Of a stretch of 64,000 bases of DNA, positions 45,200 to 52,895 are shown in pieces. The stretch is from Micromonospora sp. WMMD1082. Its GTDB lineage: Bacteria; Actinomycetota; Actinomycetes; Mycobacteriales; Micromonosporaceae. The position numbers and the translations under genes are program-made. Within the stretch, counting starts at the first letter, position 1, and each line of letters starts with the position of its first letter. The stretch is from NCBI RefSeq assembly GCF_029626175.1, contig NZ_JARUBM010000002.1:310001-374000 (forward strand), given 5' to 3'. A model generated the notes under the pieces. It did not search any database and was not told the origin of the DNA. It worked only from the letters and a program-made list of their open reading frames with translations.

Positions 45200-46003
45200 T
45201 CAGGTCGCAGACACGACCGGGTTGGTCAACTCGCCGATCCCCTCGATCCGGACGCTCACCGTATCCCCCTCGGTGAGCGGGCTAACCCCCGCGGGCGTAC
45301 CGGTCAACACGACGTCACCGGGCAGCAGCGTCATCACGTGCGAGACGTACGACACCAGCGCCGGCACATCGAAGACCATGTCCCGGGTGCGGCCCAGCTG
45401 ACGGACCTCCATCTCCTCCGGGTCGCGCCCCACCTCGCAGCGGATCTCCAGGTCGGTGACGTCCAGCCCGGTGCTGATCCACGGCCCGATCGGGCAGAAC
45501 GAGTCGAACCCCTTGGCCCGGGTCCACTGGCTGTCGGAGCGCTGGAGGTCCCGAGCGGTGACGTCGTTCGCGCAGGTGTAGCCGAAGATGGCCCGCTCCG
45601 CCGCGGCCCGGTCCGCGCGCCGGGCGCCCGGCGCGCCGATCACCACCGCCAACTCGGCCTCGTGCTCGACCTGCTTGCTGAACTCCGGCAGCCGGATCGC
45701 GTCCCGGGGGCCGATGACCGAGGTCGAGGGTTTGAGGAACAGCAGCGGCTCCTTCGGCACCTCGTTGCCGTGTTCGGCGGCGTGCTCGGCGTAGTTGCGC
45801 CCGACGCAGACCACCTTGCTGGGCAGGATCGGCGAGAGCAGCCGGACGTCGGACAACGCCCAACGGACACCGCTGAACGTGATCTGGCCGAACGGGTGGC
45901 CGGAGATCTCCGCGATGGTGAGCCCCTGCGGGCCCGCCTCCGGCTCCCCCTCGACGACGCCGAACGACATTCCCTTGGCATGAGCGAAACGAGCGATACG
46001 CAC
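45200..46003 (-). CDS. Fumarylacetoacetate hydrolase (FAH)-family enzyme
   Basis: A 267-residue protein. Conserved FAH blocks are KVVCVGRNYAEHAAE, KPSTSVIGP, EHEAELAVVIG with the metal-binding Glu residues, YTCANDVTARDLQ and GDVVLTGTPAGVSPL. Family members cleave or isomerise beta-keto acids; annotated names vary and the substrate is unknown. GTG 46003 gives the conserved MRIARFAH-like N-terminus. In mycobacteria the corresponding gene neighbours gltX and leuB; here tRNA-Gln lies downstream. Confidence 0.9.
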   Translation of the reverse strand: MRIARFAHAKGMSFGVVEGEPEAGPQGLTIAEISGHPFGQITFSGVRWALSDVRLLSPILPSKVVCVGRNYAEHAAEHGNEVPKEPLLFLKPSTSVIGPRDAIRLPEFSKQVEHEAELAVVIGAPGARRADRAAAERAIFGYTCANDVTARDLQRSDSQWTRAKGFDSFCPIGPWISTGLDVTDLEIRCEVGRDPEEMEVRQLGRTRDMVFDVPALVSYVSHVMTLLPGDVVLTGTPAGVSPLTEGDTVSVRIEGIGELTNPVVSAT

Positions 46004-46171
46004 CAGCCCAATGTAGTCCGGTCGCGGACCGGACCAGCCAGGCCGATCCAGTCCCGCCGGCGGACCGGCGTCGCAGCCTACCGGCGACGATCACCTGCCG
46101 GGCCGGATTCGCCGCTTCGTACCCGCCCGACGGGCGCCCGCACCTACCGTCGGCTGCGGAGGTTCGTTGGT

Positions 46172-47551
46172 ATGCCTGCATCGAGACGACACCACAGGAC
46201 CCTCGCAACGATCGTGCACTGCGTCGGTCTCCTCACCGCCCTGCCGGTCCTGCCGGCGGCCACCGCACCGGCCATCGCACCGGTCGCCCAGGCGGCCACC
46301 GCACCGGCGGCCACGGCCCCAGGCACCCCGGCCGCACCGAAGGCCCTGGCGGCACCGGGCGCCCAGGCGGCACCGGCGGCCGGACGGCCCCACGCGGCCG
46401 CCACGCCCGGGGTCAGCATGCCGGCGGCACCACCGGCGGTGCCCACCCCGACGCGGGTCGCCTCACCGGCGGCCCGGCCGGAGGTGAGCGTGGCGGTCAC
46501 GCCGCGGAACACCGCCGAACCCGGGTACCGCATCAAGGTCCACAACCGCGGCAATGCCCCGGTGGACACCACCGTGCGCCAGGAACTGCCCCAGGGCCTC
46601 TCCGCGACCGCGATCAGCGACGGGGGCCGGGAGACGCGCCCCGGCGGGTCGGGGTCGACCGAGGTGACCTGGCGGCTGAAACTGCCGCCGCGCAGCACCA
46701 CCACGCTGGGCACCACGCTCAGCACCGCCGCGCCCCAGCGGCCGGTGACCGCGCCGGCGTGCGCCTTCGCCAAGGACGGCCGGCAGCCGTACGACTGCGC
46801 GACGGCCACCTGGACGGCGCCGGGGGCCGCCGCCGCCGAGCGGCCGGAGCCGACGGGATGGCGTCGCCAGGCACCCGCGCTGCTGATCGGTGCGGTCGCG
46901 GTGCTGGTGCTCGGCGTCGTGGGCCTGGTCACCTGGCGACGCCGTCGTCGCCCGGTGGCCGCCGCGCTGGCCTCGGACGGGCCGGGCACGGTCTATCCCC
47001 GCCCGTCCGCTCCCCGCCCGCCGGCCCGACGGCGCAAGCCTCCGGTGTGGGTGGTGGTGCCCGTGGCCGCGACGGTGCTGGCCGGCACGGTCGGCGCGGC
47101 CGCCTGGTCGGCCACCCAGCAGGTCGCCGCGATCGACACGGACAGCCAGCCGACCAACGGCGCCTGGAAGGGCAGCGGAGCAAGGGGTGAGCTGGGGACG
47201 CCGCTGCGCGAGGACGCGTTCGAGTTCACCGTCTTCCGGATGGTCTGCGAGCCGGGCCGGGGCGCGCGGCAGTGCCAGGCGACCGTCGGGGTCCGCAACC
47301 TCACCCCGGAGCATCAGAGCTGGCACAGCAAGCTGCAACGGGCCTACCTGGCCAACGGCAACTGGGTCACCACCGACGAGCCGGCCACCCGACGGGCGAA
47401 CCAGGGACGGGACGTGTTCGCCGAGCCGATGGCGGCGGGCAGCCGGATGGTGCTGCCGCTGGTCTTCACGATCAACGGGCGCGAGGCGCCGCAGCACCTG
47501 GAGCTGCGCAGCGGGGTCTTCTCCGCCGGGGTCCGGGTGGACGTGCCCTGA
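46172..47551 (+). CDS. Secreted/membrane protein with Ala-Pro-rich N-terminus
   Basis: The 459-residue protein starts with a signal-like helix, then about 80 residues of Ala/Pro/Thr repeats. An immunoglobulin-like beta domain (EVSVAVTPRNTAEPGYRIKVHNRGNAPV...) resembles bacterial DUF11-type repeats. A transmembrane helix (about 233-253), a basic cytoplasmic loop and a second helix (about 290-312) lead to a C-terminal domain with two Cys (MVCEPGRGARQC). That domain resembles DUF4352-type secreted modules. ATG 46172 has GGAGG 9 nt upstream. The function is unknown. Confidence 0.75.
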   Translation: MPASRRHHRTLATIVHCVGLLTALPVLPAATAPAIAPVAQAATAPAATAPGTPAAPKALAAPGAQAAPAAGRPHAAATPGVSMPAAPPAVPTPTRVASPAARPEVSVAVTPRNTAEPGYRIKVHNRGNAPVDTTVRQELPQGLSATAISDGGRETRPGGSGSTEVTWRLKLPPRSTTTLGTTLSTAAPQRPVTAPACAFAKDGRQPYDCATATWTAPGAAAAERPEPTGWRRQAPALLIGAVAVLVLGVVGLVTWRRRRRPVAAALASDGPGTVYPRPSAPRPPARRRKPPVWVVVPVAATVLAGTVGAAAWSATQQVAAIDTDSQPTNGAWKGSGARGELGTPLREDAFEFTVFRMVCEPGRGARQCQATVGVRNLTPEHQSWHSKLQRAYLANGNWVTTDEPATRRANQGRDVFAEPMAAGSRMVLPLVFTINGREAPQHLELRSGVFSAGVRVDVP

Positions 47552-47584
47552 CCGGCGACCGGGCCGCGGTCGTACCCTTGGGCC

Positions 47585-47659
47585 GTGACCGCCGCCCTCG
47601 CCCCCGCCGTCCTCGACGCGGCCGACTGGCGGGCCCGCCGCGAGGCCCACGAGGCTGTT
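47585..47659 (+). pseudogene. Truncated 5' end of a probable 3-methyladenine DNA glycosylase gene
   Basis: After GTG 47585 about 24 codons read TAALAPAVLDAADWRARREAHEA, which resembles the start of an actinobacterial 3-methyladenine DNA glycosylase family as I remember it. The rest of the gene is missing: similarity stops at about 47657, where the sequence changes to less G+C-rich DNA. A TACCCT box ends 6 nt before the GTG, as expected for a leaderless start. The remainder of the gene is not found in the window. Family assignment from so few residues is tentative. Confidence 0.45.
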
Positions 47660-47717
47660 TCGGGATGCACGGTGGGCGATGGTCTACCGGCAGAGCCAGG
47701 CGGAGGTCCGGGGCTCT

Positions 47718-48813
47718 TTACGTTTGTGGATCGCCAACGAGGCTGCGTAGCCTTGCCAGGTCGCTCGACACCCGGGCGGACCGCAGCGCTCGGCCAGCCG
47801 TGATCGCCCGGCGCGCTTCCGCTTGCGCCTCTTCCCGTTCGCCACTGGCGTCCAGCAACAAGGCGAGCCGGGCGCGCGATCTCACAACGGCGCGGGTGCG
47901 TCCATGACCAAAACTGCGGACAGCAGCGCTCAGGCGCTGGCTTGCTTCATTCCTGGCACGGCCGGAATGCATGGAGAGCGCAAACAAAGCGTTCCCCGTG
48001 TCTCGATCAGCGTGCGCCGCGTGCCCTTCCGCGAACGGCCGGACACAGGCCGGAAGATCCTCCGGATTCACCGTCGAGTAAGCCCGTTCAGCTAGCCGCA
48101 TGGCGCCACGTCTCCGAGGCATCCCCCAGAGAGCCGTGTGCTTGCGCCCGCATCCCGTGGAGCGTGAAGCGGGTCACCGCCGAGAGTCCACGGTCGGGTA
48201 TGTCGATCACTCGCAGCGCTCCGGCGGGGTCGCCCAGGTGGACCAGCTGGGATGCCATGTCCGTAAGAATGTGCGCAGTCAAGTCGGTGTCTCCGGCGGA
48301 CTCGCTGGCGTTCAACGCAAGCCGGGACAGCTTCGCGGCCGATCCCGGATCTCCGGCGTCAAAGAGACTGAATCCCGTTCGATTCGCCAAGGTGGCGACA
48401 ACGGCGGACAATCGCTCCCGCACACTGTCATTCATGTTCGCGCCGAGTAGACCGATCGCCCACCTGAGCTGGCCCTTTCCCATTTCACAGGCCAAACCAC
48501 CACCACGATCAAGCTCTAGCGCCGTAAGCATGTTCGTTGCCGCCTCCACGGCGACTACATCACCCATTCCCGCCGTGGACGGGCGAGGCACATCCGAAAC
48601 GCCGTCGAGCAGTCGCGTCAGCTCGGCAACGCGACTTTGGATCTTCACCCCTAGCGCCTGCTCGTACGCGGCGACAACTTCCGGAGTGGCGACACGCCTA
48701 CCCGACTCGACGTTGCCCAGATGGCCCTTACTGAAGTGGGTTCGGGCAGCCATCGCGCCCAGGCTCACCCCGGCGTCCCGCCGAGCCCCCCTCAGTAACC
48801 GCCCCAGATCCAC
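47718..48813 (-). pseudogene. XRE-family regulator with a frameshift
   Basis: From GTG 48813 one frame gives a helix-turn-helix (LLRGARRDAGVSLGAMAARTHFSKGHLGNVESGRR) and a helical sensor region up to ETWRHAAS, where it stops at about 48090. A second frame continues from RLAERAYSTVNPEDLP to SDLARLRSLVGDPQT (stop 47718), which reads as the missing C-terminal TPR-like part of the same family. Joining them needs a one-base shift near 48095-48110; the joined protein would be about 364 residues. Codon 6 is TTA. It could be a real pseudogene, a sequencing error or a frameshifted product. Confidence 0.7.
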
Positions 48814-48814
48814 A

Positions 48815-48832
48815 GTGAATACCCCTGAATAC
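48815..48832. promoter_or_regulatory. TGAATAC direct repeat at the XRE gene start
   Basis: TGAATAC occurs at 48816-48822 and 48826-48832, 10 bp apart, immediately upstream of the XRE start codon. One helical turn between repeats suits a regulator binding on one face of the DNA, so this may be the autoregulatory operator. The rest of the divergent gap up to 49009 holds no clear element. Confidence 0.45.
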
Positions 48833-49009
48833 GCCGCGCCACCCACACACGGCCCAGCGTAGCGGCAACGTGTTCCCCACAGGACGGCGTGACCGGTGGA
48901 GGCGCATAGCCCGGCGGTTGCGTTCGGACGAGGGGCCGCCCCGCACCGGTTGGAGGCACGGCAAGGGGCGACCGGCCGGGCGGCCCCTCCCTCAACCAAT
49001 CGAGGGGGC

Positions 49010-49258
49010 ATGATGTCGGGCCGTCATCGGCGTAGGCGTGGGCACAAGTGCATCTGTCAAAGGTGTAACCCTCCGCACTCCCCGGTGCAGCCCGGCAGCG
49101 CGTCCCCCACCGCTCCCCTTACGTTGACTCGCCCACCCGAACTGACCGCTGGGCGATCCCGGCGGCCAGGGGACGACTCAACACAGATCATTTGGGACCG
49201 GGCCGGGGAACTGCGCACCGTTGGTCAGGCGGCCCGGGAGGCGGGCCGGCGATGCTGA
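49010..49258 (+). CDS. Small basic hypothetical protein
   Basis: An 82-residue protein that begins MMSGRHRRRRGHKCICQRC, an Arg-rich stretch with three closely spaced Cys, then a Pro/Ser/Thr-rich middle. GAGGGGG precedes the double ATG. It overlaps the next gene by a few bases, which supports its being translated. I do not recognise a family; it is the first rightward gene of the accessory insertion. Confidence 0.5.
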   Translation: MMSGRHRRRRGHKCICQRCNPPHSPVQPGSASPTAPLTLTRPPELTAGRSRRPGDDSTQIIWDRAGELRTVGQAAREAGRRC

Positions 49259-49590
49259 CGCGCGAGCACCTCCCGGGCCGCCCTCATTGGCGTTGTCGTA
49301 GCTGCGGCGCGCACTGGCCATGCCAGCCAGCGAAACTGGCCCTACTCCGGGAGTACGCCGGACACACGCTTGCGCTGGTCTTCTATCTCGCACTCTCGAT
49401 GCGGGAAGCAGTGGACGACAAAGTCAAGCTTGGCTTCACTCCCGATCTCGCCGCACTGAACGACCAGTTTATGCGGTGGATCAATCGCCCCATCGACCCA
49501 TCGGAGGGGGGTGAGGTCGACGCGTCCACCCGAGCAGCGGGTGAGGGGGCCACCGGCACAGGCCCGCCCGCGAGTCACACGGCTTCATGA
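49252..49590 (+). CDS. Small protein with CxxC-like N-terminus, often seen near XRE regulators
   Basis: A 112-residue protein, MLTREHLPGRPHWRCRSCGAHWPCQPAKLALL, followed by a helical region (YLALSMREAVDDK ... LNDQFMRWI). The CRSCG...WPC trio may bind a metal. I recall similar short proteins beside XRE regulators in actinomycetes, sometimes labelled flavin reductase without support. ATG 49252 overlaps the preceding stop. Confidence 0.65.
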   Translation: MLTREHLPGRPHWRCRSCGAHWPCQPAKLALLREYAGHTLALVFYLALSMREAVDDKVKLGFTPDLAALNDQFMRWINRPIDPSEGGEVDASTRAAGEGATGTGPPASHTAS

Positions 49591-49687
49591 TCGCTTCACC
49601 GAAGGACGGCACGGACACGGAGGCACCCCCATCTCCGTAGTCGGCGCGGGACTCAGCGCCGCTAACCGCACAGCTAAGAGGAGAATC

Positions 49688-50182
49688 GTGACTATCACCG
49701 CCACAGACAGGGCGACTACGGTCGCCGCCGACCCCCGAACCCTTGTCGACCCCGAGACGTTCGGCAAGCTGGTCGACTACTTCGCCGCCGACCGGCACGT
49801 CACCCGTGTCTACGCTGAGCGGGCCGTCGAGCAGTTCTTGGTGTTCTTGAAGGCGCACGCCGACAACATCGACAACCCTGACTTCGGAATGCCGTTGCCG
49901 GATGGGTCGATCGGCCGAGTCGTGCCGACCCTCCCGGTGGACGCGGTGTGGCACGCCGTGTTGCAGCACACCGTGCCGTACGTCGCCGCGTGCGAGCAGA
50001 TCGCCGGGAGCTTCGTCCACCACATCCCCATCCTGACCGAGGGGATGATGGACGGGACCGCCGTGACCTTCACACTCGCGGCGCTGCACAAGACCGGCTA
50101 CCGGGTCGATATGGAGTTCTGGCACGGCGAGGCCGAGTCCTGCTGCCCGCCCAACCCGCCCACGCCCGGCGTCAGCCAGTAA
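49688..50182 (+). CDS. GRDP-like (glycine-rich-domain-family) small protein
   Basis: A 164-residue protein with the core VDAVWHAVLQHTVPY at about 84-98 followed by CEQIAGSFVHHIP. This matches the D-x-x-W-H-x-x-x-x-x-T-x-x-Y ... H-H-x-P pattern of the GRDP-like family, whose biochemical role is unknown. A short CC-Pro-rich tail (SCCPPNPPTP) follows. GTG 49688 has GAGGAG 5 nt upstream. It is followed after 15 nt by the kinase-like gene and is less G+C-rich than the core genes. Confidence 0.72.
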   Translation: MTITATDRATTVAADPRTLVDPETFGKLVDYFAADRHVTRVYAERAVEQFLVFLKAHADNIDNPDFGMPLPDGSIGRVVPTLPVDAVWHAVLQHTVPYVAACEQIAGSFVHHIPILTEGMMDGTAVTFTLAALHKTGYRVDMEFWHGEAESCCPPNPPTPGVSQ

Positions 50183-50197
50183 CAGCGAAGGTGAGTC

Positions 50198-50980
50198 ATG
50201 CGTAGTGACTGGAATGTCCTACCCAAAGCCGTCACGACGGAGATAGCAGTACGCGTCGGCGGCATCATCGACGTGCACGCGGCTCCGAACGGCGACCACG
50301 CGGAGATCGCGTCGACCGTCACCGGCTCAACCGGCAGGGTCTTCGTCAAGGCGGCTGGTGGAGAGTTCAGCGTCCGGTCACTGCGCTACGAACTGGCGGC
50401 AACGCTGGCCATCGACGGGCACCCGCCGGTAGTCCTTTGGCACTTCGAGTGCGACGGCTGGTTGGTGGTGGGGGTCGAGCATCTCGCCGGCCCCCACCCC
50501 GACCTGTCGCCCGGCGGCGCGGATCTCGACCTGCTTGCAGTGGCCCTGAAGGGGCTTCAGGAGACTCCTGCGCCGGGCGGGCGGTGGTTCACCCCGGAAG
50601 CGCGGCTTGGGTTCGTGCATCCGGCGATGGACGGCGGGATGCTCATCCACTCCGACCTCAATCCGGCCAATCTGATCAAGACGGCACGCGGCCTACGGAT
50701 TGTCGACTGGGCATGGGCGTCCAAGGCCGCCCCGTGGGTCGAACTGGCGCTGCTCGTTCAGTGGCTTATCGGCAGCGGCCACACCCCCGAGCAGGCGGAG
50801 GAGTGGTTGGCACAGTTCCCCGCCTGGACCAACGTTGACCGTGAAGTCGTGGACCACTTCGCGTCAAGAAACGCCACGAAGTGGTCGGCGAAGTCTCGGG
50901 GAACTGCGGAAAGGTGGGTACACGACCTCGCGGCCTGGGCCGGCGAGTGGGTGGCCCATCGGCACGGGAGCCGTAGATAG
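50198..50980 (+). CDS. Aminoglycoside-phosphotransferase-like small-molecule kinase
   Basis: A 260-residue APH-fold protein. FVKAAGG supplies the ATP-binding Lys (about 51) and RYELAATL the helix Glu (about 65). The catalytic loop HSDLNPANLI is at 151-160, with Asp153 and Asn158. IVDWAWASKAAPW is the metal-binding DFG-like motif, and the VDW form is typical of APH. All catalytic residues are present. The substrate is unknown; resistance should not be assumed. ATG 50198 has GAAGGTGAG upstream. It is the last gene of the insertion. Confidence 0.8.
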   Translation: MRSDWNVLPKAVTTEIAVRVGGIIDVHAAPNGDHAEIASTVTGSTGRVFVKAAGGEFSVRSLRYELAATLAIDGHPPVVLWHFECDGWLVVGVEHLAGPHPDLSPGGADLDLLAVALKGLQETPAPGGRWFTPEARLGFVHPAMDGGMLIHSDLNPANLIKTARGLRIVDWAWASKAAPWVELALLVQWLIGSGHTPEQAEEWLAQFPAWTNVDREVVDHFASRNATKWSAKSRGTAERWVHDLAAWAGEWVAHRHGSRR

Positions 50981-51108
50981 TGCCCATGCGTTCGCCCGGC
51001 ACCGCAAGGGCGACTACCACCCGTCCCGGTCGCGTGCTTCCCCCACGGTGAGCGGCCGGGGCGGGCCTCTCCAACGCCCTACGGACGTCTCGGCGGGCCG
51101 GGAGACCG

Positions 51109-51534
51109 CTATTCGCCGTCCACCCGGCGGTCGCGCTTGCGCTGCCCGCGGCGCTTCTTCTCGGCCAGCCGCCGCTCCTTCGCCGCCCGTGACGGGCGGG
51201 TCGGGCGGCGCGGCGGAGGTGGCGGGGCGACCGCCTCGCGCAGCAGCGACACCAGACGTTCGCGGGCCGCCTCCCGGTTGGCCAGTTGCGCCCGGTGCTC
51301 GCTGGCGGCGATGGTCAGCACGCCGTCGACCAGCCGCCCGGCGAGCCGGTCCAGCGCGCGGGCGCGCAGCGACCCGGGGATGCTCGGCGAGCAGGCCAGG
51401 TCGAAGCTCAGCTCGACCCGGGAGTCGGCGGTGTTGACCCCCTGCCCACCCGGCCCGGACGACCGGGAGAACCGCTCCCGCAGTTCAGCGGCGGGCACGA
51501 CCCACCGGTCGGTCACCCGCAGTCCGTCGTCCAC
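51109..51534 (-). CDS. arfB: Alternative ribosome-rescue peptidyl-tRNA hydrolase ArfB
   Basis: A 141-residue release-factor-like protein. RSSGPGGQGVNTADSRVEL (about 25-43) carries the GGQ catalytic motif, and the basic tail (RAAKERRLAEKKRRGQRKRDRR) would occupy the mRNA channel of stalled ribosomes. ArfB frees non-stop ribosomes. It is the first normal chromosomal gene to the right of the insertion; 50981-51108 between them has no gene I can support. Confidence 0.93.
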   Translation of the reverse strand: MDDGLRVTDRWVVPAAELRERFSRSSGPGGQGVNTADSRVELSFDLACSPSIPGSLRARALDRLAGRLVDGVLTIAASEHRAQLANREAARERLVSLLREAVAPPPPPRRPTRPSRAAKERRLAEKKRRGQRKRDRRVDGE

Positions 51535-51543
51535 GCCCTGAGG

Positions 51544-51840
51544 CTAACGTGCGGGCCGTTCGTCCGGAGTGCTGCTCGGACTCGGCGTCGCCGGGGCCGG
51601 CTCGTCGCCCCCACCGGCGGCGGCGTACGCGACCGCCCCGATCAGGAGCAGCATGATCACGCCCACCTTCGTGGTGACCACCTTGATCAATAACCACGCA
51701 GCGCGACGTGCACCGGGCACGGTCTTCTTCGCCGCCTGGTAGTCGTTCCAGCCCCGTCGGGCGCGCGCGTACGACGACCCGACGCCACTTCCGATGATGA
51801 GGCCCACCAGCAGGAGGACCGCGATGAGAGGACGCTCCAC
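51544..51840 (-). CDS. Small two-helix membrane protein
   Basis: A 98-residue protein with transmembrane helices at about 5-22 and 58-77, a basic loop between them and an acidic Pro/Ser tail. GTG 51840 is the start. It precedes arfB by 9 nt on the same strand. I recognise no family beyond a general actinobacterial small membrane protein. Confidence 0.7.
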   Translation of the reverse strand: MERPLIAVLLLVGLIIGSGVGSSYARARRGWNDYQAAKKTVPGARRAAWLLIKVVTTKVGVIMLLLIGAVAYAAAGGGDEPAPATPSPSSTPDERPAR

Positions 51841-51949
51841 CCACGCCAGTATTCATACCCAGCGGCATATTTCCATTCCCCGATCGGCCGTCGCTGGAAT
51901 CCGACACTTGCCCCGAACTCGACGTAATCGGTCAGTGACTATCCGTACA

Positions 51950-52813
51950 TCAGCCGCCCTTGCCGATGATCGTGTCGGCGGTCTGCTGCACCTGTTCGAT
52001 CGGGATGGCGAAGCCGATGCCGATGGAGCCGTTGCCGTCGATGGTGGCGATCGCCGTGTTCACCCCGACCACCTCACCCCGCGCGTTGACCAGCGGCCCA
52101 CCCGAGTTGCCGGGGTTGATCGAGGCATCGGTCTGCACCGCCCGGTGCCGGTTGTCGCCGAGGCGCACCTGGCGGTCCACCGCGCTGACGATGCCGGCGG
52201 TGACCGTGCCGGGCAGTCCCAGCGGCGACCCAACGGCCAGCACCGGCTCGCCCACCCGCGTCGACCCCGGCCTGGCCAGCGGCAGCGACGCCAGACCCGC
52301 CGCCGGTGGCACCTTGAGCACCGCGAGGTCGCTGCCCGGCTCCCGGCCCACCACCTCCGCCGCGAACCGCCGGCCGTCCGGCAGCTCCACCGTCACCGGC
52401 CCACCGCGCCCCTTGGCGAGGATGTGGTCGTTGGTGATGATGTGCTGCTCGGCGTCCACGGCGAAGCCGGAACCGTTCGCCGACCCGCCACCGGCGCCGC
52501 CGACCAGCACCGACACCACGCCGGGCACGGTCTTCTCGGCGGCCGTCACCAGTTCGGCCGGCACCGGGGCGGCCGAGGCGGCGGCCGGCCCCGGGGCACC
52601 GCCGCGACCGGCCACCCAGCCACCGGCCAACGCTCCCGACCCGGTGGAGAGCGCCACCACCGCCAGCCCCGCCAGCAGCCGGCGGCGCCAGCCCCAGGCG
52701 GCCCGGTCCCGTGCCTCCGCCGCCGCGCCCGGGCCGCCCCGTCCGTCCGGGTCGAGGTCGGGCGAGACGAACCAGGGTCCGCGCGGCTCGCCCAGTCCGG
52801 TCTGCACTGCCAT
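51950..52813 (-). CDS. Membrane-anchored trypsin-like serine protease (HtrA-type, no PDZ)
   Basis: A 287-residue protein: a cytoplasmic N-terminus of about 42 residues, one transmembrane helix (about 45-68) and an extracytoplasmic S1C protease domain. The triad is His in ITNDHIL, Asp in GSDLAVLK and Ser in NPGNSGGPL. Typical HtrA proteins add a PDZ domain; this one ends after the protease. ATG 52813 follows GAGGAG. It is the last gene of the moxR-DUF58-VWA chain, 82 nt after the VWA gene. Confidence 0.9.
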   Translation of the reverse strand: MAVQTGLGEPRGPWFVSPDLDPDGRGGPGAAAEARDRAAWGWRRRLLAGLAVVALSTGSGALAGGWVAGRGGAPGPAAASAAPVPAELVTAAEKTVPGVVSVLVGGAGGGSANGSGFAVDAEQHIITNDHILAKGRGGPVTVELPDGRRFAAEVVGREPGSDLAVLKVPPAAGLASLPLARPGSTRVGEPVLAVGSPLGLPGTVTAGIVSAVDRQVRLGDNRHRAVQTDASINPGNSGGPLVNARGEVVGVNTAIATIDGNGSIGIGFAIPIEQVQQTADTIIGKGG

Positions 52814-52895
52814 AGGTCCACTCCTCACGTGGGCGGCTCGGGCCGCTGCTGCGGATCGGTCGGGCTGGGCCGGGGCCGGGTCAGGGCAGGCGAGG

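Noticed and set aside
50198..50980. Aminoglycoside resistance gene
   Set aside because: The APH fold is shared by many kinases of unrelated substrates; nothing in the sequence or context specifies an aminoglycoside.
47640..51000. Attachment-site direct repeats flanking the insertion
   Set aside because: Only very short matches (such as GCCCA) are seen at the two edges; no tRNA gene or integrase is nearby.
50981..51108. Remnant of the interrupted DNA glycosylase gene on the right side of the insertion
   Set aside because: Translation in all plus frames shows no family-like sequence; one frame reads AHAFARHRKGDYHP, which I cannot match to the missing part.
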